NCBI GenBank assembly: GCA_015059685.1
Contig: SUZW01000009.1
Location: 1 to 64,000, forward strand
Source of the DNA: Rikenellaceae bacterium
Lineage (GTDB): Bacteria; Bacteroidota; Bacteroidia; Bacteroidales; Rikenellaceae
Reading direction: 5' to 3'
DNA length: 64,000 nt
A program made the translations under genes and the position numbers. The notes under the pieces were generated by a model. It was not told the origin of the DNA. It saw nothing but the letters and a program-made list of their open reading frames with translations, and ran no database searches. Within the stretch, counting starts at the first letter, position 1. The number at the start of each line of letters is the position of its first letter. Shown here one piece after another: positions 26,310 through 33,597 of the stretch.

Positions 26310-27518
26310 TTATTTGTCGAGCGATAGCTCTATCGTAGGGTGCTTGTAATCAGCAATCCACATATTCTCTGCACGCAACTTTGGCAATCTGTATTTGCCG
26401 GTCTCTTTGTCTTTTCCGAAATCTACGAATGTGGTCTTGAATGGCTCCAACTCGTAGGTTATGCGGCCTCGACGCAGACGATATGTTATCGACGACATAT
26501 TTGTGAGAGCATATTTGCGTGTTCCCTTCTTCTCGTTCTCGCTCACCATACGGCAATCTACGGCAGCGTTCAAAAACTCCGCAAGCCACTTCTCCTCACC
26601 GATAAGGTCGCCACCAGAGTAGGCTATGGTGCGACGCTTCAAGATAGCATCCTTTACCGCCTTCTCGGTGCACTCCTTTGCCAGGACGATGGTCATCGTA
26701 CGGAATGTGCCGATAGTGGAGTACTTGTGGTTGATAAGGCCGTGGGTGTCGGTGTTGCCAAACATAGTGAGTTTGTTATCCACGCAACGACGCACCATAT
26801 ATGGGTAGAAACGGATGCCGTTTGCTACCTCCACACCATCTATAAGTCCCGAACTATAGACATCTGCATGCCACTCGTTCTCATACTTATCGACATTGCC
26901 CGGGTGGTTGTGGATGATGATGCCGCCCTGCTTCTTGACATTGAGGAATGCCTCTTTGAGCTCGAAGGCGTAGAGCGAGTTGAGGTCCTCGACAAAGAGG
27001 GTGTTGTAGTGTCCGAGCTTCTCGTTATTGCGGGCCATCTCGCAACCCTTGATGAGCAAAAGGTTGTATCCCTTGCGCTGGTTGTGCTTTACAGCCTCCT
27101 CGTGGATGGCGTTGAAATCGACCTTCAGACCGGGGTCTATGCCACTCTTTGGCATCTTCGTCGAACCAGGTACGAGATAACGGGTTGGCTTACCACTCTT
27201 GTTGTAGGGTGCCGAAACCTTCAAGAAACGCTTTACACCACTGTGGCTCTCGAGGTGGTCGGTGATAGCGATAATATCCAAACCGTCGTACCACGCTTCA
27301 TCTACTCGACCCGCAGGTGTTACCACACCATCGGAATAGGAGGTGTGAATATGAAAGTCCGCCTTGTAGCAGTTGAAGCCTTTGACCGTAGGCAGAATAA
27401 TCTCTGTACGACGAACAGAACTCTCCGGACAGGTTAGATGTACAATCGGAGCCTTCTTCTGTGCCTCGGCACCTGCCACGCAGAGCAGAGCCGATAATAG
27501 CAAAAGTATTCGTTTCAT
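26310..27518 (-). CDS. Exported PHP-domain phosphoesterase, paralogue 4
   Basis: The third-transcribed paralogue, 402 residues, signal peptide MKRILLLLSALLCVAGAEAQ. Motifs: DFHIHTSYSDGVVTP, ITDHLESHSG, GCEMARNNEKLGHYNTLF, IHNHPGNVD, DGVEVANGIRF and NTDTHGL; all expected metal ligands present. It shares the GCEMARN variant of motif GxE with paralogue 5, so these two adjacent genes are probably the most recent duplicates in the array. The loop after the second motif (YNKSGKPTRYLVPGSTK) is longer than in paralogues 1-3. It begins 8 bases after paralogue 5 ends. Confidence 0.82.
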   Translation of the reverse strand: MKRILLLLSALLCVAGAEAQKKAPIVHLTCPESSVRRTEIILPTVKGFNCYKADFHIHTSYSDGVVTPAGRVDEAWYDGLDIIAITDHLESHSGVKRFLKVSAPYNKSGKPTRYLVPGSTKMPKSGIDPGLKVDFNAIHEEAVKHNQRKGYNLLLIKGCEMARNNEKLGHYNTLFVEDLNSLYAFELKEAFLNVKKQGGIIIHNHPGNVDKYENEWHADVYSSGLIDGVEVANGIRFYPYMVRRCVDNKLTMFGNTDTHGLINHKYSTIGTFRTMTIVLAKECTEKAVKDAILKRRTIAYSGGDLIGEEKWLAEFLNAAVDCRMVSENEKKGTRKYALTNMSSITYRLRRGRITYELEPFKTTFVDFGKDKETGKYRLPKLRAENMWIADYKHPTIELSLDK

Positions 27519-27526
27519 AATATTCG

Positions 27527-28723
27527 TTATTTGTCAATTTCGAGGGTAATGGTTGGGTGCTGGTAGTCGATGTGCCACATATTATCTACCGTGAATGTAG
27601 GAGCAAGATACTTGCCTGTCTCCTTATCCTTGCCGAGGGTAACGGTTACGGCCTGGAATGGCTCCAACTCGTGAACAAACTTACCACCGTTGTTCAAACG
27701 ATATGTCAAAGATGTGGTGTTTGTAATCTGAAATCTGCGAGTGCCACTCTTCTCGTCAACTTTGATAAGGCGACAATCTATCGCTGCGTTCAAAAACTCC
27801 GTGAGCCACTTCTCCTCGCCAATCAGGTAACCTGCCGAGTAGGCTATGGTGCGACGCTTCAAAAGGGCATCCTTGATAGCTGCCTCGGTCAGCTCCTTTG
27901 CCAGAATGAAGGTCATAGTACGATATACGCCCAACGGACCATACTTGCGCATAGTCTGGCCGTGAGCATCCGTGCAACCCAACATAAAGAGGTTCTCCTC
28001 GACGCTACGGCGTACGATTGGAGGGTAGAACGACAAGCTGTTAGACACCTCGATACCATCAATCTTGCCCGCATCGTAAAGTGCAGCCTGCTCCTTGCTC
28101 TTTTCGGTTGTGCCACGCACGTATGCAGGGTGGTTGTGAACGACCAAACCACCTTGTTCGTGTACCTTGTCGAATGCTACCGACAGCTCCTTGTCGTAGA
28201 GTGGGTTGATATCCTTCAAGAATAGGCAGTTGAAGTGTCCGAGTATGTGGGCATTTCGAGCCATCTCGCAACCCTTGATAATCAACATCTCGTAGCCCGC
28301 CTTGTCGCGCATCTCAACAGCCTCCTCGTGTATGGCGTTGAAATCGAGCATTGCAGCACCGGCCTTGAATGCCGACATATACTTCGTTGGCTTGCCGTCA
28401 GCGTTGTACGGAGCAGCAACCTTAAAGAACTTCTGAACATTGCGGTAACCCTCGTAGTGGTCGGTGATGGCGATGACATCCAAGCCGTCGAACCAAGCTT
28501 CAGCCACACGACCTGCAGGTGTTATGCGACCATCCGAATACATTGTGTGGATATGGAAATCGCCCTTGTAGATGTTGTAACCCTTGACCTGTGGCAAAAT
28601 AATCTCCGTGCGACGGTTGTAGTCCTCGGCATTTGTTCTAAATACGTGCGGAATGTTCTCCTGTGCAGCGGCTGTTGTGAAACAGAGTCCTGCAAATGCC
28701 AAAATAAGCAGTGATTTTTTCAT
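27527..28723 (-). CDS. Exported PHP-domain phosphoesterase, paralogue 5
   Basis: The second-transcribed paralogue, 398 residues, signal peptide MKKSLLILAFAGLCFTTAAAQ. Motifs: DFHIHTMYSDGRITP, ITDHYEGYR, GCEMARNAHILGHFNCLF, VHNHPAYVR, DGIEVSNSLSF. The last motif is TDAHGQ rather than TDTHxP, which keeps the D and H ligands. The C-terminal domain (ITNTTSLTYRLNNGG) is close to that of paralogue 4. It starts 28 bases after paralogue 6. Confidence 0.82.
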   Translation of the reverse strand: MKKSLLILAFAGLCFTTAAAQENIPHVFRTNAEDYNRRTEIILPQVKGYNIYKGDFHIHTMYSDGRITPAGRVAEAWFDGLDVIAITDHYEGYRNVQKFFKVAAPYNADGKPTKYMSAFKAGAAMLDFNAIHEEAVEMRDKAGYEMLIIKGCEMARNAHILGHFNCLFLKDINPLYDKELSVAFDKVHEQGGLVVHNHPAYVRGTTEKSKEQAALYDAGKIDGIEVSNSLSFYPPIVRRSVEENLFMLGCTDAHGQTMRKYGPLGVYRTMTFILAKELTEAAIKDALLKRRTIAYSAGYLIGEEKWLTEFLNAAIDCRLIKVDEKSGTRRFQITNTTSLTYRLNNGGKFVHELEPFQAVTVTLGKDKETGKYLAPTFTVDNMWHIDYQHPTITLEIDK

Positions 28724-28751
28724 AGTAGTAATTTTTAGTTGTTAGTTATTA

Positions 28752-29960
28752 TTATTTGTCAATTTGTACTTTAATATTCGGATGTTGATAGTCTATGTGC
28801 CACATATTTTCGATGGTCAGCGTAGGCTCCTCGCCCTTCGTGCCATCATTCTTGTAGCCTATAGTCACAGTCTGAAACGGCTTCAATTCGTAAATTGCAC
28901 TGTTGTAGGCGATGCGGAATACAATCGACGACTCATTGCTCAACTTGTAGAATGTCAGCCCTCGCTTCGCCTCGTGTCCCAAAATGCGACAATCTACCGC
29001 AGCATTGAAAAAGTCCGCTAACAGCCTCTCTTCGCCCATAAGTTGGTTACCGGAGTAGGCTATGGTGCGACGCTTCTCGAGGGCTTCACGAATGGCCTTC
29101 TCGCTGAACTCCTTTGCCAAGATAAAGGTCATCGTGCGGTAGAAACCTTGCGATCCGTAAATCTCGTATGTTGTGCGATGGATATCCGAAGCACCAAGCA
29201 TTATCAAATCCTCCTCCACAGCACGGCGTATCATCTTCGGATAGAAGGTCAAATCGTTTACAATCTCTACGCCGTCAATCAATCCCTCGTCGTAGATCTC
29301 CTGCTGCTGCTTGCTTTTGTCGGTCGTGGTGCGACGATAGGCAGGGTGGTTGTGGATAACCAAACCGCCTTGCGCACGAACATTGCGCATAGCCTGCTTG
29401 ATATCTGGGTCGTATATTGCACTGATATCTTTGACAAAGAGTGCGCTGAAGTGACCATAGTTCATTGGCTCTCGCGACATCTCGATACCCTTGACGAGCA
29501 TTATTGGAAGAAGACTGCGCTCAACAAATGCTTTTGCCTCGTCAAATACAGCGTCATAGTCGCAAGTTATACGGGTTGTATGTGTGTTTGTCGCCCCCTC
29601 AATCTTTGCAGGACGGTAGGTGTGGGGCTTGCCATCAGCGTTGTATGGAGCAAGGGCATTGAGCAACATCTGCTCCTGACGACGATACTCGAGGTGGTCG
29701 CTCAAACAGACGATGTCGAGACCATCGAACCACGCCTCTCGTATGCGTTGCTTTGGAGTGAGGTCGGCATCCGAGAACATTGTATGAGTGTGGAAGTCCG
29801 CCTTGTAGCAGGTGTAGCCATTTACTTTAGGCAGTATAATCTCCGTGCGACGAGCAGCCACGATGTCGCTTGTCAGATGTACATCCGGAATATTCTCCTG
29901 TGCTACGGCTGTTGATATGCCGAGCAACAGAAAAGTGAGAAACACGAAGTTTTGTTTCAT
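28752..29960 (-). CDS. Exported PHP-domain phosphoesterase, paralogue 6 (first in operon)
   Basis: First gene of the minus-strand array, 402 residues, signal peptide MKQNFVFLTFLLLGISTAVAQ. Motifs: DFHTHTMFSDADLTP (metal His at residues 57 and 59), LSDHLEYRR, GIEMSREPMNYGHFSALF, IHNHPAYRR, DGVEIVNDLTF and ASDIHRT. The ligands D and H in the final motif remain although the Thr between them is Ile. A promoter box (30016-30023) lies 56 bases upstream, directly after the terminator of the phosphofructokinase gene. The six genes therefore form their own transcription unit. Confidence 0.82.
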   Translation of the reverse strand: MKQNFVFLTFLLLGISTAVAQENIPDVHLTSDIVAARRTEIILPKVNGYTCYKADFHTHTMFSDADLTPKQRIREAWFDGLDIVCLSDHLEYRRQEQMLLNALAPYNADGKPHTYRPAKIEGATNTHTTRITCDYDAVFDEAKAFVERSLLPIMLVKGIEMSREPMNYGHFSALFVKDISAIYDPDIKQAMRNVRAQGGLVIHNHPAYRRTTTDKSKQQQEIYDEGLIDGVEIVNDLTFYPKMIRRAVEEDLIMLGASDIHRTTYEIYGSQGFYRTMTFILAKEFSEKAIREALEKRRTIAYSGNQLMGEERLLADFFNAAVDCRILGHEAKRGLTFYKLSNESSIVFRIAYNSAIYELKPFQTVTIGYKNDGTKGEEPTLTIENMWHIDYQHPNIKVQIDK

Positions 29961-30015
29961 AGTTCGTAGGTTCGGTTAGTCAAAAATATCTGCGATATTT
30001 TCATAGATACACCTA

Positions 30016-30023
30016 CAAAGATA
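30016..30023 (-). promoter_or_regulatory. -7 box TATCTTTG for the six-gene PHP operon
   Basis: A perfect TAnnTTTG on the minus strand; it lies just downstream of the pfp terminator and about 55 bases before the first PHP gene. No -33 TTTG is seen at 19-21 bases. Confidence 0.65.
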
Positions 30024-30024
30024 C

Positions 30025-30064
30025 AAAAAATGCTCGAAAGTTAAACACCTTCGAGCATTTTTTT
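30025..30064 (-). terminator. Terminator of the phosphofructokinase gene
   Basis: Arms TGCTCGAA (30031-30038) and TTCGAGCA (30050-30057) with an 11-base loop, followed on the minus strand by TTTTTT. A-rich and T-rich flanks on both sides would also allow termination on the + strand. Confidence 0.8.
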
Positions 30065-30088
30065 GAGATTTTATCCTACGGATAACGA

Positions 30089-31321
30089 CTACCAGTTCAA
30101 AATCTTGCGGAAGTCGTACGCCTCCGGATTAGCTACATACTGCTTTGCAGCCTCGTAGTCCTCCTCGGTGATGTAGTTCATGATGTTGTTGATAACCTGC
30201 TGGATCTTGTCCGACTCGATGTTTACGAGGCGTGGCGGAATTTTTCCGGTTGTAGGGTCCTGCAAATCCTTCAAGTAGAGAGGCGATACGAAACCGTCCT
30301 GCGAGATATAGACCATGCAGCCGGTCTTGCCCTCCGAGAAGAGCTTGTAAACACCCATACCAAGCTCCGAGCAGTAAACCAAGTCGTAAGCGATAGGGGT
30401 CTGGCAACGAACCTCGTAACCAATCTCCACAGGGCGCGACTTAACCTTGATTTTCAACTCCTTGAGCTTCGCCTCGAGCATCTCGTTGAAGATGTGAGCC
30501 TTCGATACCTTACCGAGCTCTGGATGGCCGTGGTCGTCGTATGTGAAGTGAACGCCACTCTTTGCAATCTCCTCGTCAGAGAGAGCGTGGAACACACCCT
30601 CCGAGATCATTGCAACACCATACTCAACGCCCATCAACTTACGCTTGATGATTGACGATACAACCAGGTTCACAATCTTCTCGACAGTAATCTCGGTCTT
30701 GTTGAACATCTCCGGAATAACAATCATAGGGTAGTGGCAAGCCGAGCCGATACCGAATGCGAGGTGACCTGCCGAGCGACCCATGGCAGCAACTACAAAC
30801 CAGTTAGCCGATGTGCGAGCGTCGTTGTAAACGGCACGACCGATAACGGTGCCACCCTCCTTTGCCGACTGGTAGCCGAAAGTTGGCGAACCTGCAGGAA
30901 GCGGAAGGTCGTTGTCGATAGTCTTTGGAACATGGATGTTGGCGATAGGGTACTGCTTTGCCTCGAGGAACTTCGCGATGCGGTTTGCGGTCGAAGCGGT
31001 ATCGTCACCACCAACTGTTACGAGCAACTTGATGTTGTTCTCGGTGAAGAACGAGAGGTTAAAGTTATTTTCGAAATCTGCATCGGTTGGCTTGAAACGG
31101 CTCATAGTGAGGTACGAACCACCCTGGTTGAAGATGAAGTCGGCCTTGAAGAAGTCCAAATCCTCGTGACGAGGGTTTGGATTGAAGAGGCCCGAGTAGC
31201 CGTGGTGCAAACCGATAACACGATAACCTTTTGCAAGGAAAGTCTTTGCAACGCTACCTACAACGGTGTTCATACCCGGTGCAGGACCGCCGCCTGTCAA
31301 AATTGCAATTGCTTGTTTCAT
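30089..31321 (-). CDS. 6-phosphofructokinase, PPi-dependent type by signature
   Basis: A 410-residue phosphofructokinase that phosphorylates fructose-6-phosphate in glycolysis. The N-terminal loop is LTGGGPAPGMN. Two positions separate ATP- from PPi-dependent enzymes. The phosphoryl-donor loop reads GGDDTAS (Asp107, where ATP enzymes have Gly), and the catalytic loop reads VPKTIDNDLP (Lys133, where ATP enzymes have Gly). Both match the PPi type, which could also run in reverse. MGRSAGHLAF follows as expected. Automated annotation may call it ATP-dependent. It is monocistronic, with its own promoter box and terminator. Confidence 0.85.
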   Translation of the reverse strand: MKQAIAILTGGGPAPGMNTVVGSVAKTFLAKGYRVIGLHHGYSGLFNPNPRHEDLDFFKADFIFNQGGSYLTMSRFKPTDADFENNFNLSFFTENNIKLLVTVGGDDTASTANRIAKFLEAKQYPIANIHVPKTIDNDLPLPAGSPTFGYQSAKEGGTVIGRAVYNDARTSANWFVVAAMGRSAGHLAFGIGSACHYPMIVIPEMFNKTEITVEKIVNLVVSSIIKRKLMGVEYGVAMISEGVFHALSDEEIAKSGVHFTYDDHGHPELGKVSKAHIFNEMLEAKLKELKIKVKSRPVEIGYEVRCQTPIAYDLVYCSELGMGVYKLFSEGKTGCMVYISQDGFVSPLYLKDLQDPTTGKIPPRLVNIESDKIQQVINNIMNYITEEDYEAAKQYVANPEAYDFRKILNW

Positions 31322-31814
31322 AGCGTTTCTTATTGATTTGAGTTAAAATTGCTAAATTTCAGCCCAAAGATACAACAAATAATTGACAATTGACGAATTG
31401 ACAATTGACAATTTTGATTTTTTTTTGGTTGTGGGGACTCTGGAGGTGGTCGGGGCGCAAGTTTATTAGGGTCGTTAGAGGCGTTAGGGTCGTTAGGGGT
31501 GCGCTTGAGGTTTTAGGTTGTGGGGACTCTGGAGGTGGTCGGGGCGCAAGAGAATATGGCATAGAATGGCAAGCGTTCGCTAACGCTCACTGAATGGCAA
31601 TCGCTCCCGTTGGTCGCTGAATGGCAGGCGCTTAGGCTTTTTGTCGCAGCTTTCTGCGCTTTGCCATTAAGCAGTCGATAGACTGCGCTGCCATTCAATG
31701 CCATTAAGGGCGGAACGCCCGTTTGTCATTCAATGCCATCTATTTGCGCCAACTCTCAACTAAAAAATTGTCAATTCTCAATTGTCAATTGTCAATTTGG
31801 AGAGCTCTCCACTC
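31322..31814. repeat. Repeat-filled gap with two headers and a GAATGGCA-linked hairpin array
   Basis: No gene seen in 493 bases. The pfp promoter box is at 31365-31372 and ATTGACA heptamers run at about 31381-31410. A header GGGGACTCTGGAGGTGGTC + GGGGCGCA (about 31427-31460) leads into 9-bp GGGTCGTTA units. A second header (about 31516-31550) leads into hairpin modules at about 31565-31740. These include AGCGTTCGCTAACGCT, GCAGTCGATAGACTGC and GGGCGGAACGCCC, separated by GAATGGCA or GCCATT links. The element ends TGCGCCAACTCTC and is followed by CAATTGT heptamers to about 31800. Confidence 0.75.
31365..31372 (-). promoter_or_regulatory. -7 box TATCTTTG for the phosphofructokinase gene
   Basis: Minus-strand TAnnTTTG, 43 bases before the ATG at 31321; no clear -33 element. 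Confidence 0.6.
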
Positions 31815-32414
31815 TCAACTCCCTGCCTTCAGCTCCTCAATCTGCTGCAACAGGTCGTCGGCCGTGCGAAGTGTGCGTTTGTGGATGCGTAAACCCACGA
31901 TGCCACCGATAATACCGCCAAAGATGCCACTTGCACTAATCATCAGCAATGCCGATATATCTTCGTTGGCTTGGTTTAGATATAGTTCATACTCCATCCA
32001 GCCGAACCACACTAACACCATAGGAATTGACCAATAGTGCCAACTCTTGTATATCTTCTTCATTCGGGCAACCTCCTTGTAAACCGTTACCAGGTTGCCT
32101 GAATAGATATCACGCTTATGGATGCGGTAGTGGCTGACGATTATCGCTATAAGACAGATTAGAAATAGAGCCGAAGTAGCGATACAGAATGCCGTAGAGT
32201 GTCCTATTCTTTGGAAATTGAAATAGCCGAGTGGTATCATAACAAGGCACACGATACACATCCAAATCGCACTATTGTTCAGCGATGATAGCTTGCGCCC
32301 CATCGCTTCCTTGATAAGGCGGTCGTTTACTATTGTCTGACTTTCAAGACGCTTTTTGAGCGTTGCAAGTTGCTCACGCATCTCGTTGAGTTCGTTGAAA
32401 TCTCTATCGTTCAT
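31815..32414 (-). CDS. Membrane protein paired with an ECF sigma factor (possible regulator)
   Basis: A 199-residue protein of unrecognised family. Residues 1-40 form a charged, probably coiled-coil segment (FNELNEMREQLATLKKRLES). About four hydrophobic segments follow (AIWMCIVCLVMIPLGYF; FCIATSALFLICLIAIIV; SIPMVLVWFGWMEYELY; ISASGIFGGIIGGIVGL), and the C-terminus returns to a charged helix. It lies 12 bases after the sigma gene and is almost certainly cotranscribed. An anti-sigma or signal-relay role is inferred from that position only; no zinc-binding anti-sigma motif is seen. Confidence 0.6.
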   Translation of the reverse strand: MNDRDFNELNEMREQLATLKKRLESQTIVNDRLIKEAMGRKLSSLNNSAIWMCIVCLVMIPLGYFNFQRIGHSTAFCIATSALFLICLIAIIVSHYRIHKRDIYSGNLVTVYKEVARMKKIYKSWHYWSIPMVLVWFGWMEYELYLNQANEDISALLMISASGIFGGIIGGIVGLRIHKRTLRTADDLLQQIEELKAGS

Positions 32415-32426
32415 AGTTCTACCCTG

Positions 32427-32915
32427 TTAATCGTTTGACATATTTTTAAGTTGTTCGCGTATGCGCACGAGGCGTACCGATACATTTTTTGCGGTGATGC
32501 CTACAATGGCACCAATCTCCTCGTAGGAGAGATTTTCGAGCCACAGCAGAATTATCGCTCGGTCGAAAACACCGAGGCGGCCAATGCGCTCTCGCAGCAT
32601 CTGCGCCTGACGACTATCCTCGTCGGTGTCGGAGAAGAGGTCGATACTCATATCGAGGCGCACCGAGTCGGCTTGGCGACGCTTCTTGCGCTCGGCACTT
32701 ATGCAGGTATTGAGAGATACACGGTATATCCACGAGCGAATGTTACACTCGCCACGAAACTTCTCGAAGCCTCGCCACAAGGCAATTAAGGCCTCCTGAA
32801 AGAGGTCCTCGACCTCCTCCTTATCCTTCGAAAACATATAGCAGACGGTGTAGATGGTCGCCTTGTGTTCCCGAATGATGCGGGCAAACTCTTGTTCGGA
32901 ACTATTCATCTTCAT
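32427..32915 (-). CDS. ECF-type RNA polymerase sigma factor
   Basis: A 162-residue sigma-70 family protein of the extracytoplasmic-function class. Region 2 contains KEEVEDLFQEALIALWRGFE and NIRSWIYRVSLNTCIS (about residues 29-75). Region 4 contains LLWLENLSYEEIGAIVGITA followed by KNVSVRLVRIREQLK, the helix-turn-helix for -35 recognition. Start could be the first or third codon (both Met). It is cotranscribed with the four-helix membrane protein downstream. Its target promoters are not evident. Confidence 0.9.
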   Translation of the reverse strand: MKMNSSEQEFARIIREHKATIYTVCYMFSKDKEEVEDLFQEALIALWRGFEKFRGECNIRSWIYRVSLNTCISAERKKRRQADSVRLDMSIDLFSDTDEDSRQAQMLRERIGRLGVFDRAIILLWLENLSYEEIGAIVGITAKNVSVRLVRIREQLKNMSND

Positions 32916-32976
32916 TGTTGGGTTTTACTCATTAGACGCACGACCGCCCCCAAAAACTACAGAAGGGTGCATTTTT

Positions 32977-33486
32977 TTAGCCCCTGACTCCAAGCACCCT
33001 GTCGAAGAGCTCCTGCTGGGGGCTGATGTAGAGGTTTGTGTAGAGGTGCAGAGCCTTGATTGTGCGACGCACGGTGTAGGCAGTGCCGCCCTTCGAGCCA
33101 TCGAAGTAGGCTATCGTTGCCGAGGAGTTATCGACCAGGAAGTTGTTGCGCACGGCATACACTCCGGCCGAGTAGTGCGGGGCGAGGAGTACGACCTTGT
33201 CGGCAGCGGCCAAAATTGCATCGTAGTGCGCTCTTGCCTGCTTGGAGAATTTACGCTCCATACCCTCGAAGGGCACCACCGCAACAAGCGAGATGCCGGG
33301 CAGCTCCCCACGCAACTGCAAAACCGCCTCTGCGGCTGCGTGGTCGAAACCTACGGCCATACCCGACAAAAAGATGCGATAGCCTCGGGCGTAGTACTCT
33401 CGGATGGCGCACCGCAACTCCTCGTCGCAGCAACCATCGTAGCTACGATGCCCCGTAAAGCAGAGTGTGATATCTCGGTCGAACAC
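32977..33486 (-). CDS. SLOG-fold protein of the YpsA/DUF1273 type
   Basis: A 169-residue Rossmann-like protein related to YpsA/DUF1273 in the SLOG superfamily, which bind nucleotides or nucleotide-derived ligands. Recognisable segments are CFTGHRSY (about residues 9-16), FLSGMAVGFDHAAAEAVL (about 38-55), VVPFEGMERKF and a late NFLVDNSSATIAYFDGSKGG. The start codon is GTG, supported by an exact promoter 25 bases upstream. It is divergent from the seventh PHP gene. The cellular role is not known. Confidence 0.8.
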   Translation of the reverse strand: MFDRDITLCFTGHRSYDGCCDEELRCAIREYYARGYRIFLSGMAVGFDHAAAEAVLQLRGELPGISLVAVVPFEGMERKFSKQARAHYDAILAAADKVVLLAPHYSAGVYAVRNNFLVDNSSATIAYFDGSKGGTAYTVRRTIKALHLYTNLYISPQQELFDRVLGVRG

Positions 33487-33510
33487 GAAAAGCGTGATTT
33501 TTTTGCCCTA

Positions 33511-33542
33511 CAAATATATAAAAAGGTTATAAATTTGACAAA
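33511..33542 (-). promoter_or_regulatory. Promoter of the SLOG gene (TTTG-N20-TATATTTG)
   Basis: Minus-strand -33 TTTG (33539-33542) and -7 TATATTTG (33511-33518) separated by 20 bases, an exact Bacteroidota consensus. It lies back-to-back with the promoter box of the divergent PHP gene. Confidence 0.85.
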
Positions 33543-33549
33543 GTTTTCT

Positions 33550-33557
33550 TACCTTTG
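33550..33557 (+). promoter_or_regulatory. -7 box TACCTTTG for PHP paralogue 7
   Basis: A TAnnTTTG match 40 bases before the ATG at 33598. A TTTG at 33534 is only 12 bases away, so the -33 element is non-standard. Confidence 0.6.
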
Positions 33558-33597
33558 TGATAGCAATTACGAACAAAACCTAAATTTTTTGGAAATT

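Noticed and set aside
32854-33597. Upstream extension of the seventh PHP gene in the ORF track (656-residue ORF)
   Set aside because: It runs antisense through the SLOG gene and past a promoter box; the ATG at 33598 gives a clean signal peptide matching the six siblings.
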